25,620 nucleotides of DNA from NCBI GenBank assembly GCA_964496705.1, contig CAZCBJ010000033.1, positions 1 through 25,620 on the forward strand, in the 5' to 3' direction. How positions within the stretch are numbered: position 1 is the stretch's first letter; every line of letters starts with the position of its first letter. The notes under the pieces were generated by a model, which was not told the DNA's origin, ran no database searches, and saw nothing but the letters and a program-made list of their open reading frames with translations. This DNA comes from CAZCBJ01 sp964496705 (GTDB lineage: Bacteria; Chloroflexota; Anaerolineae; Anaerolineales; Anaerolineaceae). A program made the translations under genes and the position numbers. Of the stretch, positions 15,150 to 21,982 are shown one piece after another.

Positions 15150-15779
15150 ATGAAAATCGAAGGTGAACACGTATTCAAAGGACCCCGGCAGGATGTATGG
15201 GAAATGTTCCGCGACCCCGAGGTATTGGCCAGCGCCATGCCCGGAACGCAGAAACTGGACAAGGTCAGCGATAGCGAATATGACGGCATGATGAACATCC
15301 GCATCGGCCCTGTCTCGGGGTCATTTTCCGGCAAATTAATCGTATCGGATGAAAATCCCCCCGAATCTTGCACGTTGACGGTGGACGGCCGCGGCGGACC
15401 TGGGTTTGCCAAAGGTGTCGGCCGTGTAAAATTCAGCGAACAGGACGACGGCACCACCCTGTTGACCTATGACGGTGAAGTCAACATCGGCGGGACTTTG
15501 GCCAGCGTGGGCCAGCGCATGATCGACAGCGTCAGCAAGAGCATGATCCGCCAGGCCTTCGAGGTTCTCGACAAGGCTCTCGAAGCGCGCCTGGCCGCCA
15601 AAGGCACCGGGGAAGCCGCCAAGGTGGTTGCGCCGACCGAAACCCAATTTGCGGCAGCGGTTGCCAAAGATGTGGCCAAGACAAGCTGGCAAAACATGCC
15701 CACCGAGTTGCGTATGCTTTTGTATGTCCTACCCATGGCTGCGGTGATTGCGCTCATCGCATATCTTCTCAGTCGTTAA
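15150..15779 (+). CDS. coxG: CoxG-like SRPBCC protein with C-terminal membrane anchor
   Basis: A 209-residue protein. The CoxG/SRPBCC lipid-binding-type domain (~1-145) begins MKIEGEHVFKGPRQDVWEMF with DPEVLASAMPG, the family signature, and contains RVKFSEQDDGTTLLTYDGEVNIGG. A linker follows, then a single hydrophobic C-terminal helix, MLLYVLPMAAVIALIAYLLSR. CoxG proteins tether molybdenum hydroxylases to the membrane and are implicated in coupling them to respiratory quinones. It is immediately downstream (21 bp, AAAGGAGA) of the Mo subunit, in the usual cox position, so electrons from this hydroxylase probably go to the membrane quinone pool rather than to NAD or oxygen (inference). Confidence 0.88.
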   Translation: MKIEGEHVFKGPRQDVWEMFRDPEVLASAMPGTQKLDKVSDSEYDGMMNIRIGPVSGSFSGKLIVSDENPPESCTLTVDGRGGPGFAKGVGRVKFSEQDDGTTLLTYDGEVNIGGTLASVGQRMIDSVSKSMIRQAFEVLDKALEARLAAKGTGEAAKVVAPTETQFAAAVAKDVAKTSWQNMPTELRMLLYVLPMAAVIALIAYLLSR

Positions 15780-15802
15780 TGGGTTAATTTTGGTTAAAAT
15801 AC

Positions 15803-15831
15803 TTGCTTTTTTTGGGGGCAGGTGTCATAAT
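15803..15831 (+). promoter_or_regulatory. Candidate promoter for the NCS2 permease
   Basis: TTGCTT (15803-15808), 17-bp spacer, CATAAT (15826-15831), with overlapping TAATAT at 15828-15833. It would allow the permease to be expressed separately from the hydroxylase genes. The -10 lies in the loop of the inverted repeat at 15814-15862. Confidence 0.4.
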
Positions 15832-15862
15832 ATGAAGGTCGTTATTTTACGGCACTGCCCCC
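15814..15862. repeat. 8-bp inverted repeat GGGGGCAG/CTGCCCCC around the permease -10
   Basis: Perfect arms at 15814-15821 and 15855-15862 are separated by 33 bases that contain the candidate -10 box. It could be a regulator-binding site on DNA, or a hairpin in read-through RNA from the upstream genes; the sequence alone does not decide. Confidence 0.55.
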
Positions 15863-15867
15863 ATTAA

Positions 15868-15954
15868 GCAAGACAATTGAAAGGAGGTGATTTTCTCTCA
15901 CACCAGCAGTTGGAGTTTTATCGTTTGTGAAACACCTGTACGTCTTGCCTTTTT
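15868..15954 (+). promoter_or_regulatory. Nested stem with terminal T-run in the permease leader (attenuator candidate)
   Basis: GCAAGAC (15868-15874) pairs with GTCTTGC (15942-15948). Inside it AGGTG (15885-15889) pairs with CACCT (15933-15937), TCACA (15898-15902) with TGTGA (15926-15930), and CCA (15903-15905) with TGG (15911-15913). CTTTTT (15949-15954) follows the outer stem, as in a transcription terminator. The AGGTG strand is part of a near-perfect Shine-Dalgarno stretch, GAAAGGAGGTGAT (15879-15891), so the fold would hide it. No known RNA family was recognised. Confidence 0.5.
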
Positions 15955-15997
15955 CCAAATCCCAAACTAACAAATTCAGGAAGGAAAAAAAGAAAAA

Positions 15998-17449
15998 ATG
16001 GCCGCTCAAACTAAACCTGCTGTGTTCGGTTATCTGCCGAACGACAAGCCGCCGTTGGGCCAAACGTTATTGCTCGGTTTGCAGCACGTTCTGACCATGT
16101 TCCCGGCGACAGTCCTGTGCGCCATCTTGATGAAATTCCCGGTCAGCACAGTGCTCACCATCACCGGTCTGGGCACCATCGTGGCCTTGGTCGGCTCCAA
16201 GCTGACCATCGGCACCTATATCCCGCTGTATTACGGCTCCAGCTTCAGCTATATCACCGCCGTGGCGGGTATTATTGCTGCCAAAGGCGTGCCTGCGGAT
16301 GCGTTCGTCGCCCCGCCGGAAGTCATCTCGGTTGCCACGGCTGGCTTCGTTGCCACCGCTGTGATCAACATCATCGTTGGCTTGATCATCCGCTTCACTG
16401 GCGGCAAGGAAGGCTTGGACAAAGTCCTCCCGCCCATTGTCACCGGCCCGGTTGCTTGTACAATCGGTATTGGCCTGGGTTATGCAGCCCTTCAAATGTC
16501 CACTGGTGTCTTCACCCGCGGCTTCACGTTTGATCCTGCTTCCACCACCGCTGTGGTGGTTGGGGCGATGAATCTTAAGTGGATCCTGGCCTCAACGATC
16601 ACCCTGGTGGCTGCCTTCGTCCTTTCAGTTTATCTGCAGGGCAAGGGCTTCATCGGTATGTTGCCCATCCTCCTGGCCGCCATCGTCGGTTACGTCGTGG
16701 CCATCCCGCTCGGTCTGGTGAACTTCGGCGCATTCGGTCAAGAAGCGTTGCTGCGCGTCCCGAGCATCACCTTCCCAAGATTCGATGATCCGCTGACCTT
16801 GACAGCCATTGTTGGTATCGGCATCATGGCCATCGCCACCATTCCCGAGTCAACTGCCCACCTGTATCAGATCAGCCTGTATGTTGACCACCTGGCCGAA
16901 GAGCAGGAAAAACCGCGCCTTGAGCTGGGTAAATACATCGGCTTAAACCTGATTCTGGATGGCTTGAATGACTTGGTGAACGGCTTGTTCGGCTCCACCG
17001 CCGGCACCAACTACGGCGAGAACAACTCGCTGATGGTGATCACCCGCAACTACTCCGGCGTGTCCCTGATCGCAGCCGGGGCGATTGCCATCATCCTCGG
17101 CTTCATCGGCCCGCTGGCTGAAGCCATCAATTCAATCCCCACGGCTGTATCCGGCGGTCTGGCAATCTACCTGTTTGGCGTCATTGGCATGCAAGGTATT
17201 GCGCTGATGATGGCCGAGAAGGTGAACCTGTACGATCCCAAGCAGCTGGCCATTGGCGCCACGATCCTGGTCATTGGCATTGGCGGCAATATTGGCTTTG
17301 ATGGCGGCTTCCTGCCCATCCCGCTGCTCAAGGGCGTCTTCCCGGCTGGCTGGCCGGCGATCGCCACCGGTGCTGTGGTCGGTATCATCATGAACCTGAT
17401 CACTGTCGCCTGGAAACCCCCGGTCGTCCGCGAAGCAGTGGAAAAATAA
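15998..17449 (+). CDS. NCS2-family nucleobase permease, UraA-like
   Basis: A 483-residue integral membrane carrier (about 14 helices expected) of the nucleobase:cation symporter-2 family. Two substrate-site segments match the uracil carrier UraA rather than xanthine carriers: PESTAH (~286-291) corresponds to the AEHIGH helix with its substrate-contacting Glu, and TNYGENNSLMVITRNYS (~330-346) corresponds to TTYGENIGVMAITRVYS, whereas xanthine permeases carry Gln-Asn there. The family signature Gly is Ser here (ENNS). It imports a uracil-like or other oxo-pyrimidine/purine base, probably with protons (family knowledge). AGGAAGGA precedes the ATG by an A-rich spacer. A 218-nt leader with its own promoter candidate and attenuator-like stem separates it from coxG, so it may be regulated apart from the enzymes. 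Substrate preference is inferred. Confidence 0.9.
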   Translation: MAAQTKPAVFGYLPNDKPPLGQTLLLGLQHVLTMFPATVLCAILMKFPVSTVLTITGLGTIVALVGSKLTIGTYIPLYYGSSFSYITAVAGIIAAKGVPADAFVAPPEVISVATAGFVATAVINIIVGLIIRFTGGKEGLDKVLPPIVTGPVACTIGIGLGYAALQMSTGVFTRGFTFDPASTTAVVVGAMNLKWILASTITLVAAFVLSVYLQGKGFIGMLPILLAAIVGYVVAIPLGLVNFGAFGQEALLRVPSITFPRFDDPLTLTAIVGIGIMAIATIPESTAHLYQISLYVDHLAEEQEKPRLELGKYIGLNLILDGLNDLVNGLFGSTAGTNYGENNSLMVITRNYSGVSLIAAGAIAIILGFIGPLAEAINSIPTAVSGGLAIYLFGVIGMQGIALMMAEKVNLYDPKQLAIGATILVIGIGGNIGFDGGFLPIPLLKGVFPAGWPAIATGAVVGIIMNLITVAWKPPVVREAVEK

Positions 17450-17483
17450 CCACAATCACGATAGTTTGATTTGACTGTTCGTC

Positions 17484-17517
17484 CAGGCTCCCGATATCGA
17501 AAGGTATCGGGAGCCTG
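17484..17517. terminator. 13-bp hairpin after the permease gene, no T-tract
   Basis: CAGGCTCCCGATA (17484-17496) and TATCGGGAGCCTG (17505-17517) pair perfectly around an 8-nt loop, 35 nt after the permease stop. Because GTGGTAAA follows rather than Ts, it may be a factor-assisted terminator or an mRNA 3' stabiliser. It marks the likely end of the operon. Confidence 0.6.
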
Positions 17518-17573
17518 TGGTAAACTAGGAAAAATGGAAAAGTTTGATCTGACATGAGCGAAAGGAGGAGACG

Positions 17574-18440
17574 ATGATCCTGGTAACGGGTGCTTCGGGA
17601 AAAACCGGGCGTGCAGTGGTGCGGGCGCTGGCCGAGAGCGGGCAGCAGGTGCGCGCCCTGATCCATAAGCCTGAGCAGGCAGAGATGCTCAAAGCCCTTG
17701 GGGCAGTCGAAACTTTTGTGGGCGAAATGCTGTCTGAAAACAGCATGCTCGAAGCAGCTCGCAATGTCCAAGGCATGTATCATATCTGTCCGAATGTCAA
17801 TTCAGATGAGATCATCATCGGCGCCTTTGCGATTAAGGCCGCTCATTTCTCCAGGGTGGACCATTTTGTTTTTCATTCTGTCATTCACCCGCAAACTGAG
17901 GCCATGCCGCATCATTGGAAAAAATTGCGCGTCGAAGAGCTGCTGTTGGAAAGTGGATTGGATTTCACCATCCTTCAGCCCGCTCCCTACATGCAGAATA
18001 TTCTCGCGTATTGGTCGCAAATCACCCAGGAACGCCGTTACCCCATCCCATACCCTGTGCAGACCCGGTTAAGCATGCTTGATCTGGACGACCTGGCCGC
18101 TGTCGCCGCCCTAGTTCTGACAGAACCTGAGAAGCACAGGAACGCAATCTACGAGCTGGCTGGCACCCCGCCCATATCGCAGGAGGATGTGGCTGAGGTG
18201 CTGTCAAAATTCCTCGGCTTCAAGGTTCAGGCTGAAGAAGTCCCTCTGGAAGCATGGGAAAGCCGGGCGCGCGCCAACCGCATGGACGCCTATGCATTGG
18301 ATACACTGCTGTCGATGTTCTCCTATTATGCCCGTTTTGGCATGAGCGCCAACTCAAATCTGCTCACCTGCCTGCTCGGTCGCCAACCGACCAGCCTGCC
18401 CCAATTTGTTCAGCGTACACTCAAAACTTTACCTCTATAA
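17574..18440 (+). CDS. NmrA-like NAD(P)-binding protein (atypical SDR)
   Basis: A 288-residue Rossmann protein. The N-terminal MILVTGASGKTGRAVVRAL carries the dinucleotide-binding TGASGKTG motif, followed by the NmrA-type pattern of a short HKPEQAEMLKALGAVETFVGEM segment and SVIHPQTEAMPHHWKK. There is no YxxxK catalytic pair in the usual place, as expected for NmrA/NAD(P)H-azoreductase-like proteins, which act as redox sensors or reductases. AAGGAGGAG lies just before the ATG. The stop codon (18438-18440) is 7 bp from the next start, so it is the first gene of a five-gene cluster. Substrate unknown. Confidence 0.82.
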   Translation: MILVTGASGKTGRAVVRALAESGQQVRALIHKPEQAEMLKALGAVETFVGEMLSENSMLEAARNVQGMYHICPNVNSDEIIIGAFAIKAAHFSRVDHFVFHSVIHPQTEAMPHHWKKLRVEELLLESGLDFTILQPAPYMQNILAYWSQITQERRYPIPYPVQTRLSMLDLDDLAAVAALVLTEPEKHRNAIYELAGTPPISQEDVAEVLSKFLGFKVQAEEVPLEAWESRARANRMDAYALDTLLSMFSYYARFGMSANSNLLTCLLGRQPTSLPQFVQRTLKTLPL

Positions 18441-18447
18441 GGACCCG

Positions 18448-18939
18448 ATGATCAAGAATCCTTCACAGCATTACCTCTACGCTTACAAAGCCATCCCAAC
18501 CCTTTTCTTCACCCAGGGTGCGGAATTCATGTTTTATCTCGACAGGGATGGAAAAAAATTCCTAAAATTCTGGTGGGATCACGAGGCTGAGAAATTGGAT
18601 GAATCACAATTGCGATCATCGGACGGCCTGTCATTTGAAATTCATGATTACAAAGACCGCAAGCTGGCTCTGATCATCCTACCCCCTCCTAAGGCAGAAC
18701 CGGAGGCTTATTTTCTGGCGCTTTTGGGTCGTCCGCAAAAACGGTCTGTGTTCCCCTGGAGGAACCTGGCGCGCATGATGGCCTTACAGCGCCGGGTGAT
18801 AGCGGATAGCGGAATGGAAGCCACTGTGCTGGTAGACATCACCCCGCGCTTGCGTCAGGTGGATGTGGGCGCAACCTGCGCACCAGATTACAAAGATTTT
18901 TACCGCAAGGTTGTGAGCGTTTTCGACAAAGGCAAATGA
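18448..18939 (+). CDS. Hypothetical protein
   Basis: A 163-residue soluble protein with no signal peptide or clear membrane segment. I chose the ATG at 18448 because AAGGA precedes it; a longer reading from TTG at 18406 would overlap the previous gene. It has an N-terminal stretch rich in aromatics (YLYAYKAIPTLFFTQGAEFMFYLDRDG), a middle strand-like segment IHDYKDRKLALIILPPPKAEPEAYFLALL, and a basic C-terminal half (RMMALQRRVIADSG). I do not recognise a family. The gene is likely translated with its neighbours. Confidence 0.7.
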   Translation: MIKNPSQHYLYAYKAIPTLFFTQGAEFMFYLDRDGKKFLKFWWDHEAEKLDESQLRSSDGLSFEIHDYKDRKLALIILPPPKAEPEAYFLALLGRPQKRSVFPWRNLARMMALQRRVIADSGMEATVLVDITPRLRQVDVGATCAPDYKDFYRKVVSVFDKGK

Positions 18940-18985
18940 TCCGCATGATTTAATTATCCGCATTATTAAAGGAGAGTACCCCGAC

Positions 18986-19321
18986 ATGTTCCGCACCCTT
19001 GACTACAAGATGGTCATCATCATCATTATTGTGATCGTATTTTACCTGCGCCTGTTCATGATTCGCGGGAAAAAACGCAGGCAGGAACAATTGATGCAGC
19101 ACAAAGCGCGTTCCAGAGGTAAAAAGCTGCCCGAGCAAAAACCAGGATCATTCTACAACCCGCGATATGAAGTCACCAGTTGGTGGCTGGTCATCGCGGC
19201 TGCGGTGCTGCTGTTGTTTGGGGTACTAATGGCCACCTCTACCCTGATACCGGTGCTGCGTCCTTATGATTGGCTGTTTGTAGCCGCCGGTGGAATTCTG
19301 TTTATTTTTTGTTTCAAATAA
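18986..19321 (+). CDS. Small conserved-type membrane protein of unknown function
   Basis: 111 residues with three hydrophobic segments: ~9-26 (VIIIIIVIVFYLRLFMI), ~65-85 (WWLVIAAAVLLLFGVLMATS) and ~92-110 (YDWLFVAAGGILFIFCF). Between the first two is a strongly basic loop (RGKKRRQEQLMQHKARSRGKK), which would face the cytoplasm. AAAGGAGA lies 10 nt before the ATG. It ends 2 bp before the MoaD-like gene, so the two are translationally close. No family recognised. Confidence 0.72.
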   Translation: MFRTLDYKMVIIIIIVIVFYLRLFMIRGKKRRQEQLMQHKARSRGKKLPEQKPGSFYNPRYEVTSWWLVIAAAVLLLFGVLMATSTLIPVLRPYDWLFVAAGGILFIFCFK

Positions 19322-19323
19322 GC

Positions 19324-19608
19324 ATGCGTGTTCAACTCGAATTCACCGGAGTTGCGCGGAGCATGGCCGGCTCTCCCCTGATCGAACTGGATTTCCAGGA
19401 AGGCTCCACCTTCCGCGACCTGGTTGAACGTCTTGCCCGGCAATTTCCCGAGATGGTCGGGGTCATCATCTCATCTGATTATCGTTCACTGCTCAGTGCC
19501 ATGTTGTTCCACCGAGAAAACGGAGAGACCATTCTGCCGGATGAGATGGATCGCCCGCTGACGGATGGTGACCACTTGATCCTGAGCTATTTCATCGTCG
19601 GGGGATAA
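19324..19608 (+). CDS. MoaD/ThiS-family ubiquitin-like sulfur carrier protein
   Basis: A 94-residue beta-grasp protein ending in Gly-Gly (FIVGG), the C-terminus that is adenylated and thiocarboxylated in MoaD and ThiS. The start MRVQLEFTGVARSMAG and the DLVERLARQFPEM helix match MoaD-like proteins; TDGDHLILSYFIVGG is the typical end. The ATG at 19324 was chosen over longer readings because the ubiquitin-like fold starts there. In MoaD the thiocarboxylate gives sulfur to molybdopterin, which would serve the molybdenum hydroxylase 4 kb upstream, but no other moa gene is in view, so a role in another sulfur-transfer pathway remains possible. Confidence 0.78.
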   Translation: MRVQLEFTGVARSMAGSPLIELDFQEGSTFRDLVERLARQFPEMVGVIISSDYRSLLSAMLFHRENGETILPDEMDRPLTDGDHLILSYFIVGG

Positions 19609-19616
19609 ACAAAAGG

Positions 19617-20108
19617 ATGTCATCCATTGAAGCGCTCATCGGGCAGCGGCTGATTGAACGCAACCTGAAATTGGCGTTGGCGGAATCCTGCACCGGCGGT
19701 CTGGTTTGCGACCGGTTGACGAATGTGCCCGGTTCCTCCGAATACTTTCTGGGCGGCATCGTGGCATACAACAACCACGCCAAAGAGCATCTGCTGGGTG
19801 TGCGGCACCAGACCCTCCTCGAACACGGCGCGGTAAGTCAGGCGGTGGTGATTGAAATGGCGCGCGGTGTCCGCCGTGTATTTGCCCATGCGGTTGATAT
19901 GGAACAAATCATTGGATGCTCCATCAGCGGCATCGCCGGACCGGGCGGCGCTACCGCCGAAAAGCCGGTAGGACTGGTTTGGATTGGCTTGAGCGCGCCG
20001 CAATCCGAGCAGGCATACCACTTCATTTGGTCTGGTGATCGTAAACACAACAAGCAGCAATCCGCGCAAAAAGCCCTCGAATTGCTGCTGGAATTCTTGC
20101 AGAGTTGA
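19617..20108 (+). CDS. pncC: CinA C-terminal-domain protein (nicotinamide-nucleotide amidohydrolase, PncC-type)
   Basis: 163 residues, the usual size of stand-alone CinA-C proteins, which deamidate nicotinamide mononucleotide to nicotinate mononucleotide in NAD recycling. Diagnostic blocks are LALAESCTGGLVCDRLTNVPGSS (~18-40), GGIVAYNNHAKEHLLGV, GAVSQAVVIEMARGVR and SISGIAGPGGATAEKPVGLVWIG (~101-123). The N-terminal COG1058 domain of full CinA is absent. The start follows AAAAGG directly with no spacer, so initiation may depend on coupling to the MoaD-like gene that ends 8 bp earlier. It converges on metG with 15 bp between them and no visible terminator. Confidence 0.9.
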   Translation: MSSIEALIGQRLIERNLKLALAESCTGGLVCDRLTNVPGSSEYFLGGIVAYNNHAKEHLLGVRHQTLLEHGAVSQAVVIEMARGVRRVFAHAVDMEQIIGCSISGIAGPGGATAEKPVGLVWIGLSAPQSEQAYHFIWSGDRKHNKQQSAQKALELLLEFLQS

Positions 20109-20123
20109 TCTAGCTCAGCGGGT

Positions 20124-21914
20124 CTAGGAAGGCTTGCCCAGCCGGGAACGCTCTTCTTCCACGATGCTGGCCTCCAGTTTGCGGAACAACGGCTGCGGTT
20201 GCCGCAAAGCCTGACCGGGTTTCAATTGCGGCGGCTGCCATGTGCCTGAGGCCTCACCGGCATGATAACGCAACACGGTATGCTCTCCCAGATCATCCTG
20301 CACGCTCTGTGTTTCTTGATCGCCAAACAAGGGGCTGGTGTACCCCAGATATTGGTGCAACCGTTCGCAGGTGAAGGGCAGGAAAGGCGAGAAAAGAATC
20401 TTCAGCGAGTCGATAGCCCGTAGTGCGGTGTAAATCGACCGCGCGGCAGCAGCTTTATCAGTTTTCACTGCCGACCAGGGAGCGGTCTGATCAAGATATT
20501 TGTTCACTTCGGTTGCCAGCCGCATCGCCTCGCCCAGCGCAGAGCGCAGCCGCACCGCTTCCAACTCCTCACCCACAGTCTTGAACCCCTCATCCACAGT
20601 GGTGAGCAACTGCAAGTCGGTTTCACCCAACTCGTCCGGGATGGGCACGTGCCCCTCCCAATGCCGAAATGCAAAGGAGAGCACCCGGTTGGCCAGGTTA
20701 CCCCAGGTGGCCACCAGCTCATCGTTGTTGCGGTGATAAAATTCATCCCAGTCCCAATCTGTGTCCTTGGTTTCGGGCATGGCGACGGTCAGGTAATAGC
20801 GCAGCGGATCGGGATCATATCTGGAAAGGAAATCCAATCCCCATACCGCCCAGTTGCGGCTGCCGGAGATCTTCTGCCCTTCCAGATTCATGAATTCGTT
20901 GGCAGGAACATCATAAGGCAGCACGAATCCTTCAGCCGATTGGCTGCCAAAAATTTCATCAAATTCTTCACCTGCGCCGATCAATTCGGCTGGCCAGATG
21001 ATGGCGTGAAAGGGGATGTTGTCCTTGCCGATGAAATAAAACGCCCGGGAATTGACGTCATGCCACCATTCCCGCCAGGCGTCTGGCTGGCCAGCAATCT
21101 GGCTCCACTCAATCGAAGCCGAAAGATAACCTATCACCGCCTCAAACCAGACATACAGGCATTTGTTTTCCCAGCCAGCAATCGGCACCGGAACACCCCA
21201 ATCCAGGTCGCGGGTGATTGGTCGCCCGCGCAGCGGCTCGGCTTGTATCTGACCCAGCGATTGGCGCAGCACATTCGACCGCCAGTAAGCCTCGCGCAGC
21301 CCGAGAAAATCCACCACCTCGTCTTGCAATTTTGACAGGTCGAGATAAAAATGCTCTGTCTCGCGCAGCTCCGGACGCGTGCCGTCCACCCGCGAGCGCG
21401 GCTCGATCAGCCGGCTGGCTTCCAGCATGTTGCCGCAACCGTCACACTGGTCGGAGCGCGCATTGGTGAATCCGCAGATATAACAGGTGCCTTCCACGTA
21501 TCGATCGGGCAGAAAGCGGTTCTGAGCCGGTGAAAACCACTGCATCTGTCGGTCGGTATATAGATAATCATTTTTATGCAAGGCCTGGAAGATGGACTGC
21601 GACACCTTGAAATGATTGCGGGTGTGGGTGCTGGTGAAAAGATCATAGGAAAGCCCCATTTTCTGGAACAACTCCAGAAAACGGGCGTGAAAACGTTGAT
21701 ATACCTTGACTGCAGTGGTTTTTTCCGCGTCGGCGCGCACAGTGATGGGCGTCCCATGCGCATCGGATCCGGATACCATGAGCACTTTTCGGCCTTTTAG
21801 GCGGTGGTAGCGCGCAACGATGTCCGCTGGCAAATAAGCGCCGGTCAGGTTGCCGACGTGAATTTCTGCATTTGCATACGGCCAGGCTACTGCAATCAGA
21901 ACAGGAAAAGACAT
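20124..21914 (-). CDS. metG: Methionyl-tRNA synthetase
   Basis: 596 residues, charging tRNA-Met. The class I HIGH signature is HVGN (19-22) after VAWPYANAEI; the KMSKS loop is KISGSRNWAVWG (~348). A zinc knuckle has C144, C147, C157 and C160 (CYIC...CDGC). The archaeal/spirochaete-like loop sequence and single four-cysteine knuckle suggest the MetG1-type common in Chloroflexota. The optional C-terminal EMAP-II tRNA-binding domain is missing. The anticodon-binding helical domain runs from ~390 to the end. It is divergent from the sensor kinase gene; a minus-strand TACAAT (21948-21953) is a possible -10. Confidence 0.95.
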   Translation of the reverse strand: MSFPVLIAVAWPYANAEIHVGNLTGAYLPADIVARYHRLKGRKVLMVSGSDAHGTPITVRADAEKTTAVKVYQRFHARFLELFQKMGLSYDLFTSTHTRNHFKVSQSIFQALHKNDYLYTDRQMQWFSPAQNRFLPDRYVEGTCYICGFTNARSDQCDGCGNMLEASRLIEPRSRVDGTRPELRETEHFYLDLSKLQDEVVDFLGLREAYWRSNVLRQSLGQIQAEPLRGRPITRDLDWGVPVPIAGWENKCLYVWFEAVIGYLSASIEWSQIAGQPDAWREWWHDVNSRAFYFIGKDNIPFHAIIWPAELIGAGEEFDEIFGSQSAEGFVLPYDVPANEFMNLEGQKISGSRNWAVWGLDFLSRYDPDPLRYYLTVAMPETKDTDWDWDEFYHRNNDELVATWGNLANRVLSFAFRHWEGHVPIPDELGETDLQLLTTVDEGFKTVGEELEAVRLRSALGEAMRLATEVNKYLDQTAPWSAVKTDKAAAARSIYTALRAIDSLKILFSPFLPFTCERLHQYLGYTSPLFGDQETQSVQDDLGEHTVLRYHAGEASGTWQPPQLKPGQALRQPQPLFRKLEASIVEEERSRLGKPS

Positions 21915-21947
21915 TCGGAACCTCGCGGCGGTTACAAGATGTGCAAA

Positions 21948-21953
21948 ATTGTA
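21948..21953 (-). promoter_or_regulatory. Candidate -10 box for metG
   Basis: On the minus strand this reads TACAAT, 34 nt before the metG start codon. No good -35 is visible at the normal spacing, so support is weak. Confidence 0.3.
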
Positions 21954-21968
21954 TCATGAATACAGACG

Positions 21969-21974
21969 TATAAT
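21969..21974 (+). promoter_or_regulatory. Perfect -10 box TATAAT immediately upstream of the sensor kinase gene
   Basis: The hexamer ends 8 nt before the ATG at 21983, so transcription would begin at or just before the start codon. No Shine-Dalgarno sequence is present in the intervening bases (TAAATCGT). The -35 region is not consensus. The arrangement suggests a leaderless mRNA. Confidence 0.45.
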
Positions 21975-21982
21975 TAAATCGT

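Noticed and set aside
15815..15865. A purine riboswitch before the permease
   Set aside because: The segment is too short and lacks the three-way junction blocks (TATAAT..., GTTTCTACC, CCGTAAA in order), although a nucleobase carrier follows.
17554..17577. A seven-codon ORF (ATG AGC ... TGA) overlapping the NmrA-like start
   Set aside because: It is made mostly of the ribosome binding site itself, which by chance encodes Arg codons; no sign of function.
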